From NCBI RefSeq assembly GCF_001605725.1, contig NZ_CP011530.1, positions 5,084,001 through 5,148,000 on the forward strand: a DNA stretch of 64,000 nt, in the 5' to 3' direction. The stretch's first letter is position 1. Each line of letters begins with the position of its first letter. The translations under genes and the position numbers were made by a program. Positions 58,513-64,000 of the stretch are shown piece by piece. Source of the DNA: Mycobacteroides immunogenum. Lineage in GTDB: Bacteria; Actinomycetota; Actinomycetes; Mycobacteriales; Mycobacteriaceae. Below the pieces are notes generated by a model. It was given only the letters and a program-made list of their open reading frames with translations. It was not told the origin of the DNA and made no database searches.

Positions 58513-59391
58513 CTATCCCTTGGGCGCGGGCTCGGCCAGCACCTCCGAGAGCCACTTCACCACCAACTCGGGCTGCTCGTCGACGATGAAGTGCCCACAG
58601 TTCGGCACTTCGGTGATGTTCAGATCGTCGGCATGGTCCTTGAAACCATCGAGCAGCGAGGGGTGCACGGCCACGTCGTCGAGCCCGAACAGCACCCGCA
58701 CCGGCATGGTGAGCTTCTGGTCGTCGTAGGGGCCGCGCGCGAGGTTGGCGAACTCCTTGCCCACCATGGACCGGTAGATCTTGGACCCGGCGACGCGGCG
58801 GTCGCGATCACGGAAACAGCTCCGGAAGAAGTCCACCGACTCCTTGGGCATACCGCTGCGGCGAATGAACCACCACAGAGTCGGCGACAGGTGGGAGAGG
58901 GGCCCGACGACCGGAGCTCCCACCACGAGCTGGTAGGCCAGCTTGTGGGCATGCCGGGCCACCCGGCCTGGCTGCTGCCATACCGGCGGAATATTGAGCA
59001 CGGCCAGCCGCCGAATGCGCGACGGTGCCTTCAGCGCGACCAGCTGAGCCGTCCAGCCGCCCCAGTCGTGACCCACCAAGTCAAAGGAATCGAGCCCCAG
59101 CGCGTCGGCCGCGGCCAGCACGTCGGAGGCGAACTGCTCCTTCTCGTAGCCGGCCGGAGCCACCTCGCTCCAGCCCGCACCCCGCAGGTCCATGGCATGC
59201 ACCCGATACCCGGCAGCGGCCAAGGCCGGGATCACCTTGTGCCACATGAACCAGTTCTCGGGCCAGCCGTGCAACAACACCACTGGTCGTCCATCCTGCG
59301 GGCCGGCGACGGCCACGTGGATTTTCACGTCCCCGGCTTGCACGTACTGGTGCTCCACACCATCGAGAGCGGGCATGCTGCGCTGCGTCAT
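58513..59391 (-). CDS. Alpha/beta hydrolase, epoxide hydrolase-like
   Basis: 292 residues from ATG 59391; the longer in-frame opening to 59595 is Cys/Pro-rich and not part of the fold. LLHGWPENWFMWHKV carries the oxyanion HGxP motif, VGHDWGGWTAQL contains the nucleophilic Asp (an Asp, not Ser, fits epoxide hydrolase or dehalogenase), and NCGHFIVDEQPE has the catalytic His. The lid has FIRRSGMPKESVDFFRS. It likely opens an epoxide or cleaves a related substrate. It is divergent from the adenylate cyclase gene. Confidence 0.85.
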   Translation of the reverse strand: MTQRSMPALDGVEHQYVQAGDVKIHVAVAGPQDGRPVVLLHGWPENWFMWHKVIPALAAAGYRVHAMDLRGAGWSEVAPAGYEKEQFASDVLAAADALGLDSFDLVGHDWGGWTAQLVALKAPSRIRRLAVLNIPPVWQQPGRVARHAHKLAYQLVVGAPVVGPLSHLSPTLWWFIRRSGMPKESVDFFRSCFRDRDRRVAGSKIYRSMVGKEFANLARGPYDDQKLTMPVRVLFGLDDVAVHPSLLDGFKDHADDLNITEVPNCGHFIVDEQPELVVKWLSEVLAEPAPKG

Positions 59392-59559
59392 GGACCGAAC
59401 CCTACCGCGCAGTAGGTTCCGTGGCACCACCGTCCCCAGAGCACTCACGCCAGCCCAGCCTGGGCATACGCATGCTGCGGGGCAACAAGAACTGGCATGC
59501 TTCGTCATGTCGGAGAAATCGGAGTACAACGGGAGTAGACCGATCGGAATACCTGGGTG

Positions 59560-61080
59560 ATGGAACGGCTGCGCGAATGGTTTCGGGCCATGCATGTGCT
59601 GGGCCCCCGTTGGACGGTGTTCGTGGCATCGATGATCGGTATCAACGGCGCGGCCGCGCTCGCACTGTTCTATTTCCTGCGCAACGTCATGCCGTTCAAA
59701 CGGCCGGCCGACGACTGGATTTTCGAGAACGGTCCACCCATCTTCTGGGTGATCTTCGGCTTCACGCTGCTTACCAGCGTGAGTTGGGCGCTACACATGG
59801 AACACCGCCTGGCACGCTGGTACTGCCGGGGTGGGCCGCCGACAGCACTCGAACTCCGCACCGCTCTCACGGCTCCACTGCAACAGTCACTGGTTCACCT
59901 CGCACTCTGGGCGGTCGGCGCCGCCATCTTCATCGGGGCCGGCATCGAGCACGATTCCAAGTGGACGCTGGCGACCATCATCGGCAGCACCCAGGCGGCC
60001 GCCGGAAGTTTTGGGTTGACCTACCTGCTGGGCGAGCGCATCTTGCGGCCCATCGCAGCAAAGGCGTTGAGCGCCAGTGAATTCCACGGAAGATTCGCCC
60101 CGTCGGTGTTCGTCCGAATCCGGCTCAGCTGGTGGATCGGCACCCTGTCGCCAGCGATCGGCGTCATCGCCCTGTGCGGTATGGCAGCCCTCAAACCCGA
60201 TGACCTGACGTCCATCAGGGCACTTGCCATCACCGTCGTGGCCATCGTCTCGTTCACCTTGGTCGGCGGTTACCTGTTGGCCCTGCTCACCGCGGGACAG
60301 TTGGCCGACCCGGTGCGCCAGCTGCGCACCGCCATCAATGAGGTGGCCCAAGGCAATTTCGACGCACGCGTCGAGGTCTATGACGGCAGCGAGCTCGGCG
60401 TACTGCAGGCGGGATTCAACCGGATGATGCAGGTCGGCGAGGAGCGCCGCCAGCTGCGTGAACTCTTCGGCAAGCATGTGGGCGCCGACGTCGCCAGCCA
60501 AGCGCTGCAACTGGGCACGAATCTTGGCGGCGAAAGTCGTTATGTCGCAGTGTTCTTCGTCGATATGATCGGGTCGACCTCGATGGCCGCCGATCGCGAC
60601 CCCGAAGAGGTCCTCACCATCCTCAACGACTTCTTCCGCATTGTGGTGGAGGTGGTCGACAGCCGCGGCGGATTCGTCAACAAGTTCGTGGGAGATGAGG
60701 CACTGTCGGTGTTCGGCGCCCCGCTACACCGTCCGGATGCCACCACCGCATGCCTTGCCGCCGCCCGCGAGTTGCGCGAGCGGCTCAGCGAGGATTTCCC
60801 GCATCCGTTCGAGTTCGCGATCGGCGTCTCCGCAGGGCTGGCAGTCGCCGGAAACGTGGGCGCCACGGAACGCTACGAGTACTCGGTGATCGGCGATCCG
60901 GTGAACGAGGCCTCCCGCCTGACCGAGCTCGCCAAACATCGGCCCAGCCGGCTGTTGGCGTCCACCAACGCGCTGTATTTCGCCGACCCCGACGAACAGA
61001 AACACTGGGATCACGGCGACTCTGTGCTGCTCCGGGGCCGCACCAGGGCGACACACCTGGCGTGGCCTGCGGGAACCTGA
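59560..61080 (+). CDS. Membrane-bound class III adenylate cyclase with HAMP domain
   Basis: 506 residues from ATG 59560; GTG 59557 is an in-frame alternative. Six membrane helices (about 15-265), a HAMP linker (about 245-300: LADPVRQLRTAINEVAQGNFDARVEV) and a C-terminal cyclase domain (about 325-500). The catalytic set is complete: metal Asp in FFVDMIGST and VGDE, adenine-selecting Lys in NKFVGD and Asp in VIGDPVN, and transition-state Asn and Arg in VNEASRL. It should make cAMP from ATP, resembling the Rv1318c/Rv3645 class. The signal sensed is unknown. Confidence 0.92.
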   Translation: MERLREWFRAMHVLGPRWTVFVASMIGINGAAALALFYFLRNVMPFKRPADDWIFENGPPIFWVIFGFTLLTSVSWALHMEHRLARWYCRGGPPTALELRTALTAPLQQSLVHLALWAVGAAIFIGAGIEHDSKWTLATIIGSTQAAAGSFGLTYLLGERILRPIAAKALSASEFHGRFAPSVFVRIRLSWWIGTLSPAIGVIALCGMAALKPDDLTSIRALAITVVAIVSFTLVGGYLLALLTAGQLADPVRQLRTAINEVAQGNFDARVEVYDGSELGVLQAGFNRMMQVGEERRQLRELFGKHVGADVASQALQLGTNLGGESRYVAVFFVDMIGSTSMAADRDPEEVLTILNDFFRIVVEVVDSRGGFVNKFVGDEALSVFGAPLHRPDATTACLAAARELRERLSEDFPHPFEFAIGVSAGLAVAGNVGATERYEYSVIGDPVNEASRLTELAKHRPSRLLASTNALYFADPDEQKHWDHGDSVLLRGRTRATHLAWPAGT

Positions 61081-61107
61081 AAGAAGTGACCAGCCTACGC
61101 CGTTACT

Positions 61108-62328
61108 GTGGTGCCCGTGCCCCCGTCCGACGACCGAGATCGTGACCGTCTCGAGGGCGGCTGTACGCCGCCCGACCGAAACGGCCCGGATTCGTGCTCG
61201 GACGATCCCGAAGCGGACACCGCTCCCCAACCCGTCATCAAGCGCCGCGGAAAGTACTGGTGGATCCGCTGGGCGATCCTGGCCGTGCTGGCGATTGTGC
61301 TCGCGGTGGAAATCGGGTTCGTCTCCGACCAGCTGGACCGGGCCTGGCGCAGCCTGAAGACCGCGAATCCCTGGTGGGTGCTGGCGGCGGCGCTGGCCGC
61401 GATGGCGTCGATGCACAGCTTCGCCCAGATCCAGCGGACGCTGCTGCGCTCGGCAGGCGTGAAGATCCGGCAGTGGCGTTCCGAGGCCGCCTTCTATGCG
61501 GGCAACGCGTTGAGCACTACCTTGCCGGGCGGGCCGGTGCTCTCGGCCACCTTTATCTATAGGCAGCAGCGCCTGTGGGGCGCCACGCCGGTGGTCGCAT
61601 CGTGGCAGCTGGTGATGTCTGGGGTGCTACAGGCGGTCGGGCTGGCCATCCTGGGCCTCGGCGGCGCCTTCCTGTTGGGCGCCAAGACCAACCCGTTCTC
61701 CTTGATCTTCAGCATCGGTGGCTTGCTGGCCATTCTGGTGCTGGCTCAGGCAGTGGCCTCTCGGCCAGAGATGCTCGACGGCATCGGCGTGCGGGTCTTG
61801 CGCTGGGTCAACGACCTTCGCGGCAAGCCGCCGATGATGGGCGTGGCCCGCTGGCGCGAGATGCTCAAGCAGATGGAGGCGGTGACACTGACCCGCCGCG
61901 CCCTCGGTGAGGCATTCGGCTGGTCGTTGTTCAACTGGATCGCCGATGTGGCCTGCCTCGCCTTCGCCGCGTACGCGGTGGGCAGCCGCCCCTCGTTGGT
62001 CGGTGTCATGGTGGCCTATGCGGCGGCGCGTGCCGCCGGATCGGTCCCACTGATGCCCGGCGGTCTGCTGGTGGTCGAGGCATTCCTGGTACCCGGTCTG
62101 GTGACCTCCGGGATGACGCTGCCCGACGCCATCTCGGCGATGCTCATCTACCGCGCGGTCAGCTGGGTCTTTATCTCCGCGATCGGCTGGGTCATCTTCT
62201 TCTTCCTGTTCCGCGACGAGAGCCAGATCGATCCGGACGCGAAGCCCGGGTCGGCGAAGGACCCCGAACCCGACGCCGGAGCTGCGCCGGACGCACCGCC
62301 GAAAAATTCTTCGGATCCCCCGAAATAA
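61108..62328 (+). CDS. LPG-synthase-TM/flippase-like membrane protein (Rv0204c-like)
   Basis: 406 residues, close to Rv0204c (about 412). About eight membrane helices of the UPF0104/lysylphosphatidylglycerol-synthase transmembrane family: GNALSTTLPGGPVLSATFIYRQ, GSVPLMPGGLLVVEAFLV and RAVSWVFISAIGWVIFF are the family blocks. There is no aminoacyl transferase domain, so a lipid flippase or scaffold role is more likely than LPG synthesis. Start GTG 61108, 27 bases after the cyclase stop. Both termini are charged; the C-terminal 40 residues are Asp/Pro-rich. Confidence 0.85.
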   Translation: MVPVPPSDDRDRDRLEGGCTPPDRNGPDSCSDDPEADTAPQPVIKRRGKYWWIRWAILAVLAIVLAVEIGFVSDQLDRAWRSLKTANPWWVLAAALAAMASMHSFAQIQRTLLRSAGVKIRQWRSEAAFYAGNALSTTLPGGPVLSATFIYRQQRLWGATPVVASWQLVMSGVLQAVGLAILGLGGAFLLGAKTNPFSLIFSIGGLLAILVLAQAVASRPEMLDGIGVRVLRWVNDLRGKPPMMGVARWREMLKQMEAVTLTRRALGEAFGWSLFNWIADVACLAFAAYAVGSRPSLVGVMVAYAAARAAGSVPLMPGGLLVVEAFLVPGLVTSGMTLPDAISAMLIYRAVSWVFISAIGWVIFFFLFRDESQIDPDAKPGSAKDPEPDAGAAPDAPPKNSSDPPK

Positions 62329-62382
62329 AGCGGACCTCAGTCCGGTTAGCATGAGTGTCCGACCCAAACTTGAGGAGCACTC

Positions 62383-62922
62383 ATGACCACCACTACCCCC
62401 GCACTCGCCGCCGGAACCTGGACCATCGACCCGGTTCACTCCGATATCACCTTCTCCGTACGCCACCTGGGCGTATCGAAGGTCCGTGGCTCATTTACCG
62501 ACTTCAGCGGCGAAATCACCGTCTCCGAAGACGGCACCCCCTCGGTGACCGCCACCATCGACGTGGCCTCGGTGGACACCCGGAACGACCAGCGCGACAC
62601 CCACCTGCGCTCGGCCGACTTCTTCGACACCGACAATCACGCCACCGCGACCTACCGTTCCACCTCAGTGCGTGCCGACGGCGAGGACTTCATCGTCGAC
62701 GGCGAGCTGACCCTGCACGGCGTCACCCAGCCCGTCGCGTTGAACCTGTCCCTGGAAGGCGTGGGCCCCGGAGTACAGGGCGGCAGCGTCGCCGGGTTCG
62801 AAGCCAGCACCACCATCAACCGCGGCGATTTCGGCATCAACGGCGGCGCCGGCCTGGTCGGCGAGAAGGTCACGCTGACCTTCAACATCGAAGCCGGCCA
62901 CCCGGAGGCACCCTCCAACTGA
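62383..62922 (+). CDS. YceI family protein
   Basis: 179 residues forming the lipocalin-like YceI barrel that binds polyisoprenoids or other amphiphiles. GTWTIDPVHSDITFSVRHLG, SKVRGSFTDFSGEITV, RDTHLRSADFFD and GVTQPVALNL are successive signature blocks. There is no signal peptide, so this version is cytosolic. TTGAGGAGC before the ATG gives a good ribosome site. It probably stands alone between the Rv0204c-like and DUF3054 genes. Confidence 0.93.
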   Translation: MTTTTPALAAGTWTIDPVHSDITFSVRHLGVSKVRGSFTDFSGEITVSEDGTPSVTATIDVASVDTRNDQRDTHLRSADFFDTDNHATATYRSTSVRADGEDFIVDGELTLHGVTQPVALNLSLEGVGPGVQGGSVAGFEASTTINRGDFGINGGAGLVGEKVTLTFNIEAGHPEAPSN

Positions 62923-62953
62923 TCGCCCGCGCGGCACCCGCTACGGTCGGGGA

Positions 62954-63346
62954 ATGCCCAGCGCACAACCGGATTCACTCGCGAAGAAGCCGGCGACATC
63001 GGTACTGCTTGCCGTGGTACTGGATGTCGTCGGCATCTTCGTTTTCTGCACCATCGGTCGCCGCAGCCATGCCGAGGGCATCACATTGCTCGGTGTGTGG
63101 CAGACGGCCTGGCCGTTCCTCGCGGGCGCCGGGGCCGGCTGGGCGCTCAGCAGGGGCTGGTCGCGCCCGGCGTCGATAACACCCACCGGCATCACGGTGT
63201 GGGTCTGCACCGTGCTGTTCGGGATGATCTTGCGCAGGCTGAGCAACCAGGGAGTGGCATTCAGCTTTGTGGTGGTGGCGTCACTGGTCACCGCGCTGTT
63301 CCTGCTGGGCTGGCGCGCGATCGCCGCCCGCGTCTCAAAAAGCTGA
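62954..63346 (+). CDS. DUF3054 membrane protein
   Basis: 130 residues with four membrane helices. VLDVVGIFVFCTIGRRSHAEG (about 23-43) and GWALSRGWSRPASITPTGITVWVCTV are typical of DUF3054, a family of unknown function common in actinobacteria. The ATG lies 31 bases after the YceI stop with only a weak GGGGA ribosome site. Confidence 0.85.
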   Translation: MPSAQPDSLAKKPATSVLLAVVLDVVGIFVFCTIGRRSHAEGITLLGVWQTAWPFLAGAGAGWALSRGWSRPASITPTGITVWVCTVLFGMILRRLSNQGVAFSFVVVASLVTALFLLGWRAIAARVSKS

Positions 63347-63411
63347 AGAACCCCGTCAGGATCTCGTCAACACGCTTGGATAGCCACCCGGCGCACACGC
63401 AAGCTGGCGGT

Positions 63412-63537
63412 ATGGAAGGTCTCGCCGCTGTGCTGGTGCCCCTCGCCGGCTATGCCGCCGTACTGCTGTCGGTGCGCTATCTCAATCGTCACGACGACAT
63501 CGCCGCCGCGACAGGCCAGGAAGCCGTCAACCGCTAG
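63412..63537 (+). CDS. Tiny single-helix membrane protein
   Basis: 41 residues: one hydrophobic helix (about 3-22: GLAAVLVPLAGYAAVLLSVRY) and a polar tail with NRHDDIAAATGQEAVNR. The ATG at 63412 has a weak GCTGGCGG upstream. A long hairpin begins 12 bases after the stop, which supports a real transcript. No homologue is known to me. The size recalls KdpF, but no kdp genes are nearby. Confidence 0.5.
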   Translation: MEGLAAVLVPLAGYAAVLLSVRYLNRHDDIAAATGQEAVNR

Positions 63538-63549
63538 CCCCTAAAACGC

Positions 63550-63602
63550 CGAGTGCGAGCCCGGCGCGGGAATCTGAGAATCCCGTGCCAGGCTCGCACT
63601 CG
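63550..63602. terminator. Long convergent hairpin before the hemophore-like gene
   Basis: 25-base arms centred on 63576: CGAGTGCGAGCC at 63550-63561 pairs with GGCTCGCACTCG at 63591-63602, and after one mismatch the stem continues through GGC/GCC, a G.T pair and CGGGA/TCCCG. It separates the stops at 63537 and 63620. No T tract. Confidence 0.6.
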
Positions 63603-63619
63603 ATTTACGTAGGTGGGTC

Positions 63620-64000
63620 CTAGACGCGCGGTCCGGGCGCGGGGCCCGTCCCCACGGGGCCGGCCGGAGCCGCCGGTTGCACCGGTCCCGGCGCCGGACC
63701 GGGTCCCTGTGGGAAGTTCGGCGCGGCCGGTGCGGGCGCCTGGTTCTGGATGGCCGACTGCACTGCCGGGTTCTGTACCAATGCCTGGGCTGCCGGGTTC
63801 TGCGCCACCTGCTGAGCGGCCGGATTCTGCGACAGCGCCGTCAACAAGGCCGGGTTCACACCCATGGCGGCCGGGTTCAGGCCACCACCGTTGACCACCT
63901 GCGCCAGGTCCAGCGGCAGACCGCACTTGGTGCGCAGCTCATTCAGCGGTGCGGCGATGCCACCCAGCGAGGCGGCGACATCGGGACGCGACACCAGGTA
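63620..64000 (-). CDS. Hemophore-like exported protein, C-terminal part (Rv0203-like)
   Basis: The last 126 codons; the N-terminus lies beyond the window. YLVSRPDVAASLGGIAAPL and ELRTKCGLPL match the C-terminal end of the mycobacterial haem-binding (MHB) domain, in which a helix ends in a conserved Cys. Asn/Gln/Pro-rich repeats follow: SQNPAAQQVAQNPAAQALVQNPAVQSAIQN in short NPA-x-Q steps, then a Pro/Ala tail. Rv0203 in M. tuberculosis is a secreted haem carrier that can hand haem to MmpL proteins. Synteny with the Rv0204c- and Rv0205-like genes supports the call, although the repeat tail makes it longer. Confidence 0.6.
   Translation of the reverse strand, partial: YLVSRPDVAASLGGIAAPLNELRTKCGLPLDLAQVVNGGGLNPAAMGVNPALLTALSQNPAAQQVAQNPAAQALVQNPAVQSAIQNQAPAPAAPNFPQGPGPAPGPVQPAAPAGPVGTGPAPGPRV

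Noticed and set aside
56953..59415. 820-codon open frame on the plus strand
   Set aside because: It is antisense to three well-supported minus-strand genes (kinase, AI-2E transporter, hydrolase); its translation is His/Gln/Arg-rich and low-complexity, typical of shadows in GC-rich DNA.
63412..63537. kdpF
   Set aside because: Only size and a single helix are similar; no kdpABC genes are present.
1..64000. tRNA, rRNA, CRISPR, insertion sequences or prophage
   Set aside because: I saw no tRNA-like cloverleaf, regularly spaced repeat, transposase, integrase or phage structural gene in reading both strands.

Overview
This is a chromosomal window from a rapidly growing mycobacterium, most likely the Mycobacteroides abscessus/chelonae group. 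The evidence is GC-rich coding sequence, mycobacteria-specific genes (aftD, mmpL3, a full yrbE/mce operon, WhiB, a hemophore-like protein), and gene order matching M. tuberculosis Rv0203 to Rv0236c in inverted orientation. MmpL3 carries Ala at 309 and Leu at 551, the positions I recall for M. abscessus MmpL3 resistance substitutions. Homology and synteny calls come from recognition of sequence, not from searches.

Layout. 0-10.4 kb is an envelope glycan region: sulfatase-like protein (cut by the left edge), discoidin-like membrane protein, DUF2613 peptide, the arabinosyltransferase AftD, an acyltransferase 3 protein (Rv0228-like), a DUF3068 protein (Rv0227c-like) and a polytopic membrane protein (Rv0226c-like). 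10.4-14.4 kb holds a flavin monooxygenase / diiron protein / short-chain dehydrogenase operon with a divergent TetR regulator. 14.4-24 kb has a divergent glycosyltransferase/methyltransferase pair (Rv0225/Rv0224c-like), a coupled phosphotransferase / beta-barrel protein / aldehyde dehydrogenase operon, an MHS-type transporter, MmsB and a CtaG-like protein. 24-30.5 kb has small secreted proteins, an F420-type oxidoreductase, a NarL-type two-component system, a WhiB protein and a DHA2 transporter.

30.6-40.7 kb is a conserved core: pckA, two small proteins, the Rv0210/Rv0209 pair of NTPase-like proteins, and trmB - NYN protein - mmpL3. Directly after mmpL3 comes an AT-richer four-gene cassette (40.87-43.40 kb): two WXG100-like helical proteins, a 434-residue protein ending in a colicin D-like tRNase domain, and a protein with what looks like two tandem ImmD-like domains. 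I take this to be a secreted polymorphic toxin with its immunity protein; it is the most interesting feature here.

43.4-57.3 kb contains a DUF2339 membrane protein, a TetR regulator at the end of a complete eight-gene yrbEAB-mceABCDEF operon with a 14-bp palindrome at its promoter, and a second two-component system. With the toxin cassette this forms about 16.6 kb separating mmpL3 (Rv0206c) from the Rv0205-Rv0203 homologues that adjoin it in M. tuberculosis. 57.3-64 kb resumes that order: AI-2E family transporter (Rv0205), alpha/beta hydrolase, class III adenylate cyclase, flippase-like protein (Rv0204c), YceI, DUF3054, a 41-residue membrane peptide and a hemophore-like protein cut by the right edge. 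Many gene ends carry long near-perfect hairpins without a U tract. I saw no tRNA, rRNA, insertion sequence, phage or CRISPR array.
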